A DNA stretch of 16,644 bases from an uncultured Thalassospira sp. (GTDB taxonomy: Bacteria > Pseudomonadota > Alphaproteobacteria > Rhodospirillales_A > Thalassospiraceae), in the NCBI GenBank assembly GCA_946885765.1, contig CAMPHD010000026.1, positions 1-16,644 of the forward strand. The letters are read 5' to 3'. The position numbers and the translations under genes were made by a program. Positions within the stretch are counted from its first letter, which is position 1, and every line of letters begins with the position of its first letter. The notes beneath the pieces are model-generated. The model worked only from the letters and a program-made list of their open reading frames with translations. It was not told the DNA's origin and made no database searches. Positions 6,635-14,228 of this stretch are shown here, in pieces.

Positions 6635-8224
6635 ATGCGTGCTGCCAACATTTCCACACCCTATCGCGCGATGGTCACAAGCCCGAGTATAGCCGCCAGT
6701 GAAGCAGGCGCCCAGGTCCTGCGTGATGGTGGCACCGCAATAGAGGCTGTTGTGGCCACCGCATCGGTTCTCGCCGTGACATATCCGCATTTTTGCGGCA
6801 TTGGCGGCGATGCCGTCTGGATGGTTGCCGACAGAACCGGCAAGGTTTCATCTTTCCTTGGCATCGGACAGGCCGCACTTGATGCCAGATACGATGCAGG
6901 TGTCCCTATTCCCCTGCGTGGTCCGGCATCGACCCTGACAACCGCCTGCACGGTCGATAGTTGGCAACACGCACTTGATCATTCAGCACGTCACTGGGGC
7001 GGCACGCGCAAGCTTGCCGATCTGATCGAACCGGCGATTGGTCTGGCCGAAAACGGTTTTCCTGTCAGTAAGTCACAATGTTTCTGGCTGGATTTCCGCA
7101 AAGACGATTATCGCAACTGGCCGGGCTTTGCCGATATCTTTGCCCCTAACGGGCAGATGCCAAAACCGGGTCAAACTTTCGTTCAGCCGCACCTTGCCGA
7201 AAGCCTGAAACTGATTGCCCAAAATGGCGCACGTGATTTTTACGAAGGCGAACTGGCAGGCCGGATTACCAAGGGGCTTGGCAAGGTCGGCTCTCCTCTC
7301 CGGGCTCGCGATCTGGAATTGACCCGCACCCGGACGGCGGATGCCATTTCACTAGACTACGGGGATGTCACGCTGTTTGCGCCGCCTGCACCAACGCAGG
7401 GGTTGGCAACATTGATGACCATGGGCATCCTGCGTGAATTGGGGATCAAAGATTGGGACGAAAGCAAACCGGATCATTTCCATCTGGTAGTCGAAGCGAT
7501 CAAGCGTGCTTTTCTTGAACGCGACCGGATTGGTGATCCTGACGGTACAAACCTTGATTTCAGCGATATGCTAAGCGCTGAAATGCTGCACAAAAATGCC
7601 GCGGATATTGCAACAGACCACGCGATGGAATGGCCCTATCCATTCCGCCACGGCGATACGGTTTTCCTTGCCGCAACCGATGCACAGGGGAATTGCGCCA
7701 GTGTGTTGCAAAGCACCTATTTCGATTGGGGCAGTGGCGTTGTCGCAGGCGATACCGGCATTGTCTGGCAAAATCGCGGGGCGGCATTCAGCACGATCGA
7801 CGGTCATCCCAACCAGCTTAAACCAGGCAAACGACCATTTTATACATTGAACCCCGGACTGGCGTTGAGAAACGGCAAACCCTGCCTGCTTTACGGAACG
7901 CAGGGCGCCGACGGGCAACCCCAGACACTGGCCATGCTGTTGACCCGGTTGATTGATTTCGGATTATCCCCGGCCGATGCACTTTCCCGCCCTCGTTTCC
8001 TTCTGGGGAAAACGTTTTCTGATTCGCGTGACCGCCTGAAACTGGAGGCAGACGCCGGGCCAACCGTCTTTGCCGAACTGGAAAATCGTGGTCACATCCT
8101 GCGCGAGATAGAGGCACAAAGTGCCCTTGCCGGACAGGCCGGCATCATCCGGATCGCGCCTGACGGCAATGTTGACGGTGCCCATGATCCACGCAGCGAC
8201 GGGGCTGCCATCGGCATCATTTAA
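6635..8224 (+). CDS. Gamma-glutamyltransferase-family Ntn hydrolase, cytoplasmic type
   Basis: This 529-residue enzyme belongs to the self-processing GGT family. The N-terminal part has the usual ASEAGAQVLRDGGTAIEAVV and YPHFCGIGGDA blocks (about residues 21-60). The predicted nucleophile is Thr342 in HGDTVFLAATDAQGN, which becomes the N-terminus of the small subunit after autocleavage. GSGVVAGDTGIVWQNRGAAFS, PGKRPFYTLNPG and GTQGADGQPQT follow. These fit the YwrD/HpxW-like branch rather than classical periplasmic Ggt. There is no signal peptide when translation starts at ATG 6635. The longer frame from 6533 crosses the operator and gives an unrelated N-terminus. Members of this branch hydrolyse amides, including oxamate (HpxW), as well as gamma-glutamyl bonds. 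Next to the GntR regulator and the Liv-type system, an amidase step is plausible. The exact substrate is not visible. Confidence 0.88.
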   Translation: MRAANISTPYRAMVTSPSIAASEAGAQVLRDGGTAIEAVVATASVLAVTYPHFCGIGGDAVWMVADRTGKVSSFLGIGQAALDARYDAGVPIPLRGPASTLTTACTVDSWQHALDHSARHWGGTRKLADLIEPAIGLAENGFPVSKSQCFWLDFRKDDYRNWPGFADIFAPNGQMPKPGQTFVQPHLAESLKLIAQNGARDFYEGELAGRITKGLGKVGSPLRARDLELTRTRTADAISLDYGDVTLFAPPAPTQGLATLMTMGILRELGIKDWDESKPDHFHLVVEAIKRAFLERDRIGDPDGTNLDFSDMLSAEMLHKNAADIATDHAMEWPYPFRHGDTVFLAATDAQGNCASVLQSTYFDWGSGVVAGDTGIVWQNRGAAFSTIDGHPNQLKPGKRPFYTLNPGLALRNGKPCLLYGTQGADGQPQTLAMLLTRLIDFGLSPADALSRPRFLLGKTFSDSRDRLKLEADAGPTVFAELENRGHILREIEAQSALAGQAGIIRIAPDGNVDGAHDPRSDGAAIGII

Positions 8225-8266
8225 TTCCCCCGCAACCCTCCTCTAAAAAGCATCCCGACGACGTCC

Positions 8267-8288
8267 GGGCCGGAAATTTTCCGCGCCC
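8267..8288 (+). terminator. Possible terminator hairpin after the GGT-like gene
   Basis: GGGC CGGAAA T TTTCCG C GCCC is an inverted repeat with one bulged C, located about 43 bases after the GGT-like stop. The T run is inside the loop rather than after the stem. A second short repeat (GCCCA...TGGGC) follows immediately. It could end GGT transcription, but the canonical trailing U-tract is absent. Confidence 0.3.
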
Positions 8289-8374
8289 AGGTTTTGGGCC
8301 TTGTTTCAAAGACTTCGCATCTATGCCGTTGCGCTAGCATGGCCCGCCCCCGGATATTGTATAAATTTAGCCTC

Positions 8375-8392
8375 GACTCTTTAAAAAGAGTC
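8375..8392. promoter_or_regulatory. 18-bp palindrome upstream of the LacI gene
   Basis: GACTCTTTAAAAAGAGTC consists of two perfect 8-bp arms around AA. The loop is too short and no T-run follows, so it reads better as a protein-binding site than as a terminator. It covers the region where the -35 of the downstream operon promoter would be. The binding protein is unknown. Confidence 0.45.
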
Positions 8393-8400
8393 CGGTAGCG

Positions 8401-8417
8401 TATGATTAATCGATTAA
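8401..8417 (+). promoter_or_regulatory. Likely -10 element overlapping a LacI-type operator
   Basis: TATGAT (8401-8406) is a 5/6 match to a -10 hexamer. TTAATCGATTAA (8406-8417) is a perfect 12-bp palindrome with a central CG step, the hallmark of LacI-family operators. The operator would cover the transcription start, a classical repression position. It lies 55 bases before the GTG start of the LacI-family gene, so it probably mediates autoregulation of the whole purine operon. Confidence 0.6.
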
Positions 8418-8472
8418 CCAACTAATCAATGTTGCCAGATCACATCTTTTGGGTGTTTGACGGGGGTATTAA

Positions 8473-9537
8473 GTGGCCTCACCGCGTTCCGGACCGAATA
8501 TGAGCATGATTGCCGACGCCTTGGGCGTGTCTTCGGCAACCGTATCGAACGCGCTGTCGGGAAAAGGCCGGGTATCGACCGATCTGGTCGATAAAATCCG
8601 CAAGAAGGCCGACGAACTTGGTTATGTTCCCAGTAATGCGGGTCGCGCACTGCGTACCGGTCGATCAAACGTTCTGGGGCTTGTCCTTCCCGATATTTCC
8701 AATCCGCTGTTCCCGCAAATTGCGCAGGCCATGGAAGCGGCGGCATCAAATGTCGGATATGGGGTTCTGATTGCGGACTCACGTGGCAAGGTCACCACCC
8801 AGACACAGGCCATCAGCCGCCTGATCGAACGTGGCGTTGACGGTCTGGTCGTCATTCCGCGTCGTGGCACACGGATCGGTGATGTTGGATGTCCTGTCGC
8901 AATGGTCGATACCCCGTCAACACCGGGCAACACTGTTTCAGCGGACCATTGGGAAGGCGGGGCGAAGGTTGCGCGCCATCTGGTCGATCTGGGGCATAAG
9001 AATTTTCTTCTGATCGGGCATGATCCGGCATCAAATGTGCAGAATGACCGCATCGGCGGCATGAAGTCGGCCCTTGGTCGCAATACCCGTCATACGACGA
9101 TCTGGCTTGAAACATTGATGCACGAAAGTGGCGAACGGGCATCGCTTGGCCTGATTGACCACGTTAAAAACGGCGTCACGGCGATTGCCGCTGTTTCGGA
9201 TTTGCATGCCCTTCGCGTTCTGACCGAATTGCAGACCGCCGGGATCAAGGTCCCGCAGCAGGTCAGCGTAACCGGTTTTGACGATCTGATTTTTTCCCCC
9301 GTGGTGACCCCTTCGCTAACCACGGTGCATATGGATATGGCCCGGATTGCCGAGCTGGCCATCGCCGCCCTTGTCCGTGAAATCGAACAGGGCAAATCCA
9401 CCGTTCAAAATGGCAAGGCGGCAAAACAGACCGTCACTGCCGATACGTCGAAGGTTTCGATGGAACTGATGGTCCGCGCGTCAAGCGGACCGGCTGCTTC
9501 CCCTGACGCACCCTTCCCAACCGGAGAAACGCTGTGA
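8473..9537 (+). CDS. LacI-family transcriptional regulator
   Basis: This 354-residue regulator has a helix-turn-helix at about residues 10-32 (MIADALGVSSATVSNALSGKG) and a hinge region around NAGRALRTGRSNVLGLVLP. The periplasmic-binding-like effector domain extends to about residue 335, including VTGFDDLIFSPVVTPSLTTV near its end. A GTG start at 8473 gives the normal spacing to the helix-turn-helix and has GGGGG upstream. The alternative ATG at 8500 would remove residues just before the first helix. It is the first gene of the operon, and its stop overlaps the binding-protein start (TGATG). A LacI-type operator lies directly upstream. The C-terminal tail of about 20 residues (SSGPAASPDAPFPTGETL) looks unstructured. 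The effector is plausibly a purine or nucleoside, judging from the operon; that is inference. Confidence 0.93.
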   Translation: MASPRSGPNMSMIADALGVSSATVSNALSGKGRVSTDLVDKIRKKADELGYVPSNAGRALRTGRSNVLGLVLPDISNPLFPQIAQAMEAAASNVGYGVLIADSRGKVTTQTQAISRLIERGVDGLVVIPRRGTRIGDVGCPVAMVDTPSTPGNTVSADHWEGGAKVARHLVDLGHKNFLLIGHDPASNVQNDRIGGMKSALGRNTRHTTIWLETLMHESGERASLGLIDHVKNGVTAIAAVSDLHALRVLTELQTAGIKVPQQVSVTGFDDLIFSPVVTPSLTTVHMDMARIAELAIAALVREIEQGKSTVQNGKAAKQTVTADTSKVSMELMVRASSGPAASPDAPFPTGETL

Positions 9538-10562
9538 TGCCGATGAAAAAACTGCTTATGGCTTCTGCTGCCCTTTTGCTGTCTGTAAGTGCGGCAAAGG
9601 CCCAGGAAAAGACCCTGACCATTTCGGTCTATGGTTTCGCTCAGGATGAATTCAAGGAACTCCTGTACGACCCGTTCGAAGAAAAATGCGGTTGCGAACT
9701 GGTTGTCGAAACCGGCAACTCGGTCGAACGTCTCGCCAAAATCGAAGCCAACAAAGCCGATCCGGTCATCGACCTTGCGGTTATTTCCATGCGCGATGCA
9801 TTGGCGGCTGCCAAAGACGGTTTGACCGACAAGATCGATACGTCGAAGCTGTCGAACTTTGACAAGCTTTACGACATTGCCAAAGACCCGAATGGTGATG
9901 GCATGAGTGTCGGCTACACCTTCTATGCCAGCTCGATTGCCTATCGTTCTGACAAGATGACAGTCGAAAGCTGGGCCGACCTTCTGGCCGATGACGTGGT
10001 GGATCATGTTGCCCTTCCGAACGTCACGACGACACAGGGTCCGCTGACCCTTTATATGCTGGGCAAGGCACTTGGCGATGAAGACCCGTCGCTGAAAACC
10101 GCAATTGCAGCCGTTGGCGAAAAGAAGGACGAAATCGTCACCTTCTATGTTCGTTCATCCCAGTTGGTGCAACTGATGCAGCAGGAAGAAATCTGGGCCG
10201 CACCCATCGGACGTTTTGCATGGTCCGGCTTCTCGAAAATGAATTTGCCAATCAAATGGGCAACCCCGAAAGAAGGCCAGTCCGGCGGCATGAATGTCAT
10301 GGTCCTGACCAAGGGCAGCAAGAACCGCGATCTTGCACTTGAATTCATGGATTTCTGGCTTTCGACCGAAATCCAGACAGCATTGGCCGAAAACCTTGTC
10401 GACAGCCCGGCAAACAAGGACGTCAAGGTTTCCGACGAGATTGCCGAAAACCTGACCTATGGGGCTGACACGGTTGCCAACCTGCATCTGATCCCGTCAC
10501 AGGTTGCCATCGACAATCAGGAAACATGGCTGTCGGAATGGAACAACAAGGTCGGCCAGTAA
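9537..10562 (+). CDS. PotD-like extracellular solute-binding protein
   Basis: This protein of about 341 residues resembles the iron/spermidine-type (family 1) binding proteins. Residues 1-22 are a Sec signal peptide (MKKLLMASAALLLS) with likely cleavage at AKA|QEK. The mature part opens LTISVYGFAQDEFKELLYDPFEEKCG, followed by GCELVVETGNSVERLAKIEANK. That is the usual PotD/PotF arrangement of a first strand and a second-strand hinge. GTG 9534, ATG 9537 and ATG 9543 are all possible starts. GGAG at 9523-9526 favours 9534 or 9537, and I took the ATG that overlaps the LacI stop. It delivers ligand to the permeases encoded next. Simple homology suggests polyamine, but the downstream nucleoside hydrolase and adenine deaminase suggest a purine compound. 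A double cysteine-containing motif (KCGC, early in the mature part) is unusual and may be a disulfide. Confidence 0.9.
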   Translation: MPMKKLLMASAALLLSVSAAKAQEKTLTISVYGFAQDEFKELLYDPFEEKCGCELVVETGNSVERLAKIEANKADPVIDLAVISMRDALAAAKDGLTDKIDTSKLSNFDKLYDIAKDPNGDGMSVGYTFYASSIAYRSDKMTVESWADLLADDVVDHVALPNVTTTQGPLTLYMLGKALGDEDPSLKTAIAAVGEKKDEIVTFYVRSSQLVQLMQQEEIWAAPIGRFAWSGFSKMNLPIKWATPKEGQSGGMNVMVLTKGSKNRDLALEFMDFWLSTEIQTALAENLVDSPANKDVKVSDEIAENLTYGADTVANLHLIPSQVAIDNQETWLSEWNNKVGQ

Positions 10563-10581
10563 TCGCCACCATGATCATTAT

Positions 10582-10615
10582 CGGATCGGGGCATGTCGCC
10601 ATTTGCCCCGATCCG
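10582..10615 (+). other. Strong intercistronic stem-loop after the binding-protein gene
   Basis: CGGATCGGGGCA (10582-10593) and TGCCCCGATCCG (10604-10615) form a perfect 12-bp stem with a 10-base loop, 20 bases after the binding-protein stop. No U-run follows, so complete termination is unlikely. As in the Liv-type operon on the other strand, it sits exactly between binding-protein and permease genes. A role in raising the ratio of binding protein to permease mRNA is inferred. Confidence 0.75.
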
Positions 10616-10633
10616 GCGGGCCTTGCTCCCGCC
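10615..10633 (+). other. Second tandem stem-loop
   Basis: GGCGGG (10615-10620) and CCCGCC (10628-10633) form a GC-only 6-bp stem with a 7-base loop, directly abutting the preceding hairpin and sharing its last G. Together they make a tandem structured element in an otherwise overlapping operon. Confidence 0.55.
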
Positions 10634-10668
10634 ACCTATTGACTTTAACCGACGACAAGGTTGCCGAG

Positions 10669-11496
10669 ATGTTTCAGAACCGGGCCGAAGCCTTTGCGCT
10701 GGTCCTCCCTGCCGCGATCTTTGCCGCTGTGGTCTTTCTGGCCCCGGTTCTGATTCTTCTGTCCGAAGGTTTTCGGTCGGGCGACAGCTGGACGATACAG
10801 GCCTATATCGATTTCTTCTCCCAGTCGCTCAATCAGACGGTCTTTTTGCGCACGCTTAAACTTGCGGCACTGGTCACGGCAGCTTCAGCCGTGATCGGCT
10901 ATGCTGCGGCCTTTGCAATCGTGAACCTACCGCCGAAGGGCAAGGGCCGGATCACCGGCCTTGTCGTCTTGCCGCTGATGATTTCGCCGGTGGCGCGGAC
11001 CTATGCTTGGCTGGTCATCCTTGGCCGGACCGGCTTTGTGAACAAGGCACTGGTTGCCGTCGGACTATCAGATGAACCGATCCGCTTCCTGTTCACCGAA
11101 ACCGCCGTTTTCATCGGGTTGCTGCAACTGTTCCTGCCGCTGATGATCATTTCACTGATTAGCGCACTTGAAAACATGCCCCGCGATGCTGTGCCGGCTG
11201 CTCGTGTTCTTGGCGCCAACTGGTTGCAGGTTTTCACCAAAGTCATCCTGCCGCTGACCAAAGAGGGCCTTGTGATCGGTGGTACGCTAGTCTTTACCGG
11301 ATCAATGACCGCCTATATCACCCCGGCCATTCTGGGCGGTTCCAAGGTCCTGATGCTTGAAACCCTGCTTTATCAGCGCGTAACAGTTGCCAATGATTTC
11401 GTATCGGCCAGTGTGATCGCCCTGATCCTGATCGTCATGGCATTTGCAGCCAATCTTCTGCTCAAACGCCTTGCCACCGCGAGGAACAAGCGATGA
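10669..11496 (+). CDS. PotB-like ABC transporter permease
   Basis: This 275-residue inner-membrane permease belongs to the spermidine/putrescine-type (MetI-like) importer family. A first membrane helix lies at about residues 8-32. More helices flank the EAA coupling loop around ENMPRDAVPAARVLGANWLQ and VFTKVILP (about 167-195), which docks onto the ATPase. I chose ATG 10669 because AAGG lies eight bases upstream and the first helix then begins near the N-terminus. The longer frame from 10504 overlaps the binding-protein gene and is not hydrophobic. Its stop overlaps the next start as ATGA, so the two permeases are translationally coupled. It should form the pore as a heterodimer with the next gene product. 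Confidence 0.92.
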   Translation: MFQNRAEAFALVLPAAIFAAVVFLAPVLILLSEGFRSGDSWTIQAYIDFFSQSLNQTVFLRTLKLAALVTAASAVIGYAAAFAIVNLPPKGKGRITGLVVLPLMISPVARTYAWLVILGRTGFVNKALVAVGLSDEPIRFLFTETAVFIGLLQLFLPLMIISLISALENMPRDAVPAARVLGANWLQVFTKVILPLTKEGLVIGGTLVFTGSMTAYITPAILGGSKVLMLETLLYQRVTVANDFVSASVIALILIVMAFAANLLLKRLATARNKR

Positions 11497-12272
11497 CCAA
11501 CAAGCTGTTTTCCCCGATCATTCTTTTGCTGGTGCTGGCCTTTCTGATTGGCCCGTTCCTGATCATTATCGCGGCATCGCTGTCGGCTGGCGAAACGCTT
11601 GCCTTCCCGCCGCAGGGACTGTCCCTGCGCTGGGTGCTGAAAGTCTTCGAAGTCGAAAGCTTCCGTGCGAGTTTCGGCATCTCGATGTTTCTTGCCATCG
11701 GCGGCACGCTTGCCGCCCTGATCCTTGGCATTCCGGCAAGTTACGCGCTATCGCGCTACAAGGTCCCCGGTGCGGAAACTATCCGCACCATCGTATCATC
11801 GCCGATCATTGTGCCGGGCATTATTGTCGGTCTGGCTCTGCTGCGTTACTTCGTCGTACCCTTTAATTTTGGGATTCTGTTTGCGCTGTTTCTTGCGCAT
11901 ACCGCATTGATCTTACCCTATGCCGTGCGCGTCGTATCGGCCAGCCTGAACAATTTACGATCCGACATTGAAGAAGCCGCGGTACTTTTGGGATCGTCGC
12001 GGGTTGGTGCCTTTTTCCGCGTGGTGATGCCAAATATCCGCGGCGGTATTCTCGCCGCCTTCGTTCTGGGCTTTGTCACCAGCTTCAATCAGGTGCCGGT
12101 TTCCCTGTTTTTGTCAGGCCCCGGCGTCCGAACCCTTCCAATCGACATGCTCGCCTATATGGAAATCACCTATGACCCGTCGGTCGCAGCCCTGTCCGCG
12201 CTGCTTGCCTTCATGTCGCTGGGCATTGTCTTTCTGGCCGAACGTTTCCTAGGATTTTCCCGCTATGTCTGA
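11493..12272 (+). CDS. PotC-like ABC transporter permease
   Basis: This 259-residue permease is the second half of the transmembrane pore. It has hydrophobic helices at about residues 8-30, 62-85, 100-145 and toward the C-terminus. The EAA loop is at about 159-184 (IEEAAVLLGSSRVGAFFRVV, then MPNI), including the conserved Gly168. The length is normal for PotC. It overlaps the preceding permease by 4 bases (ATGA) and the ATPase gene by 8 (ATGTCTGA), consistent with balanced synthesis of transporter subunits. Substrate choice cannot be read from it. Confidence 0.92.
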   Translation: MTNKLFSPIILLLVLAFLIGPFLIIIAASLSAGETLAFPPQGLSLRWVLKVFEVESFRASFGISMFLAIGGTLAALILGIPASYALSRYKVPGAETIRTIVSSPIIVPGIIVGLALLRYFVVPFNFGILFALFLAHTALILPYAVRVVSASLNNLRSDIEEAAVLLGSSRVGAFFRVVMPNIRGGILAAFVLGFVTSFNQVPVSLFLSGPGVRTLPIDMLAYMEITYDPSVAALSALLAFMSLGIVFLAERFLGFSRYV

Positions 12273-13299
12273 TGCCCGCTTTCTCTGTCTTGAAAAACTG
12301 ACCCTATCTTACGGCAAAAACGTTGCCGTGCCGGAAATGGATCTTGATATCGGCAAGGGCGAACTGGTTGCCCTGCTTGGCCCGTCAGGCTGCGGTAAAA
12401 CCACCACCATGCGCGCAATTGCCGGACTGATGGAACCATCATCGGGCAAGATAATCCTTGATAAAGTCGACATCACCCGCACGCCTGCGAACAAACGACC
12501 GGTCGGGCTGGTGTTCCAGTCCTATGCCCTGTTCCCGCACCTTAACGTTTATGAAAACGTGGCCTTTGGCCTGAAGCTGATGGGTGTTCGCGGCAAGGAA
12601 CTGGACAGCAAGGTTCAGGAAGGTCTTCGTACTGTTGGGCTGTCCAAATTCGCTACCCGCAAACCCGCCGAGCTTTCCGGCGGCCAGCAGCAGCGCGTCT
12701 CGCTGGCGCGTTCGATGGTGATGGAACCCAAGGTGCTGCTGCTTGACGAACCGTTATCAAACCTTGATGCCCGTCTGCGCCTTGAAATGCGGACCGAATT
12801 GCAGCGCGTACAAAAGGAAAGCGGCGTCACGATGATCTTCGTCACCCACGATCAGGTCGAAGCCCTTGCCATGGCCGACCGGATTATCGTGATGCTCGAT
12901 GGTCATATCGAGCAGATCGGCACGCCAGAGGATATCTATAACCGCCCTGTTTCCGATTTTGTTGCGGACTTTGTCGGCTTTGAAAATGTCTTCGCGCTTG
13001 AAAACGGCAAACTTAAAACCGCAACCGGGACTGTCGAACTGTCGGGCACGCCCCCGCGTGATGCCAAAGGCCTTGCCTGGCGCCCGTCCATGGTCACCCT
13101 TGGCGATGGGCCGTTCGAGGGCACGATACGCGGTACGTCTTTTGCCGGTGGAACACGGGAATATCTGCTTGATACCCCGCTTGGCCCGATCAAGGCGGAA
13201 TGCGATGCCAGCCTTCCGGCACATGAATTCGGTTCTGTCCTGAAATTCGATCTGCCTGTGACAAAGGCAGCATCCCTTTCCCGGGTCGGGAGCCTCTGA
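12265..13299 (+). CDS. PotA-like ABC transporter ATP-binding protein
   Basis: This 344-residue ATPase powers the binding-protein-dependent importer encoded just upstream. The canonical motifs are all present: Walker A GPSGCGKTT at 39-47, Q-loop Gln85, signature LSGGQQQR at 137-144, Walker B VLLLDEP at 157-163, D-loop SNLD at 165-168 and switch His195 in THDQ. A C-terminal TOBE-type regulatory region covers about residues 240-340, as in PotA/MalK ATPases. It probably works as a homodimer on the cytoplasmic face of the two permeases. The start overlaps the preceding gene by 8 bases, and the stop overlaps the nucleoside hydrolase start (TGATG). That overlap ties transport and nucleoside cleavage into one transcript. 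Confidence 0.95.
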   Translation: MSDARFLCLEKLTLSYGKNVAVPEMDLDIGKGELVALLGPSGCGKTTTMRAIAGLMEPSSGKIILDKVDITRTPANKRPVGLVFQSYALFPHLNVYENVAFGLKLMGVRGKELDSKVQEGLRTVGLSKFATRKPAELSGGQQQRVSLARSMVMEPKVLLLDEPLSNLDARLRLEMRTELQRVQKESGVTMIFVTHDQVEALAMADRIIVMLDGHIEQIGTPEDIYNRPVSDFVADFVGFENVFALENGKLKTATGTVELSGTPPRDAKGLAWRPSMVTLGDGPFEGTIRGTSFAGGTREYLLDTPLGPIKAECDASLPAHEFGSVLKFDLPVTKAASLSRVGSL

Positions 13300-14228
13300 T
13301 GGGGCTTTGGATCGACACAGATATGGGCTTTGACGATTTGGTCGCGGTGCTGGTTGTCATCCATGCCGGAAAGCGGATCGACGGGATGTCACTGATTGCC
13401 GGAAATTCCCCGCTTGAACGCGTGCGCATCAATGCTGCCAGTGCCGCGCGCCAGTTTGGCTGGGGTTTCAGAATCTATACCGGTCGCGAAACGGCGGTTA
13501 TGGGCGGGCTTGAAACCGCTGAACGAATTCTTGGCCCCCTTGGCATGCAATCAAGCGGTTCACATCTTCCCGATTGCCGCCCGATTGCAGAATGCAGCGC
13601 GTTCGACGGCCTTTGCAACTGGCTTGAAAGCAAATCCGGACCGGATAATGAGCGCCATATTCTGGCCCTTGGCCCGCTTGGCAATATTGCATCGCTGGTT
13701 CTGGCCCGGCCTGATCTGGCGCGCAAAATCGACGGCGTGACATGGATGGGTGGCGCGGTAACACGGGGCAATCACACTGCACTGGCAGAATATAATGCCT
13801 TTGCCGACCCCGAGGCGGTCGCGATTACCCTATCCCATCAGGTGCAATTGCGCATGGTTGATCTTGATCTTTGCCGGCAGGTGCTTGCTACCCCGGATGA
13901 TGTTGCACCGATCCGCAATGCTGGCGGGAAAAATGCAGGTCTTCTGGCCGATCTGACCAAAGGATACATCAATATCGCCCTGTCACGCGGGCGCGATGCG
14001 ATGGCGGTTTTCGATCCTTGTGCGGCAGTCGCGGTGATTGATGAAGATACGATCAGCTTTGCCGATGCACATATCGAAGTCGAGACCAGCCACGGTCCTT
14101 CGCGCGGGCAAACCATTGTTGACCCGTGCCCGACCGCGATCAGAAACGCGCAATATTCCGTTTCTGTTAACGCGGAACGCGCGCGCAACCTGATCTTTTC
14201 AGCCCTCAAGGCGGAAGCAGCGAAATGA
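13299..14228 (+). CDS. Nucleoside hydrolase (IunH-type family), divergent
   Basis: This 309-residue protein should cleave the N-glycosidic bond of a ribonucleoside, giving free base and ribose in the cytoplasm. The calcium and ribose ligands of the family are visible. The N-terminal aspartates are D6, D8, D12 and D13 in IDTDMGFDD, followed by Asn36 in AGN, Asn158, Glu164 and Asn166 in GNHTALAEYN, and Asp239 in VFDPC. Differences from the well-studied enzymes are Met9 where Pro is usual, Gly128 in GPLGN where Thr is usual, and Phe238 where inosine-uridine hydrolases carry a His that aids leaving-group departure. It overlaps the ATPase stop (TGATG) and the adenine deaminase start (ATGA). Adenosine is the most economical substrate given the next gene. 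Some divergent family members act on other ribosides, so specificity is inferred. Confidence 0.88.
   Translation: MGLWIDTDMGFDDLVAVLVVIHAGKRIDGMSLIAGNSPLERVRINAASAARQFGWGFRIYTGRETAVMGGLETAERILGPLGMQSSGSHLPDCRPIAECSAFDGLCNWLESKSGPDNERHILALGPLGNIASLVLARPDLARKIDGVTWMGGAVTRGNHTALAEYNAFADPEAVAITLSHQVQLRMVDLDLCRQVLATPDDVAPIRNAGGKNAGLLADLTKGYINIALSRGRDAMAVFDPCAAVAVIDEDTISFADAHIEVETSHGPSRGQTIVDPCPTAIRNAQYSVSVNAERARNLIFSALKAEAAK

Noticed and set aside
10504..10668. N-terminal extension of the PotB-like permease
   Set aside because: It would overlap the binding-protein gene and the stem-loops, is rich in Arg/His and not membrane-like. ATG 10669 has a ribosome site.
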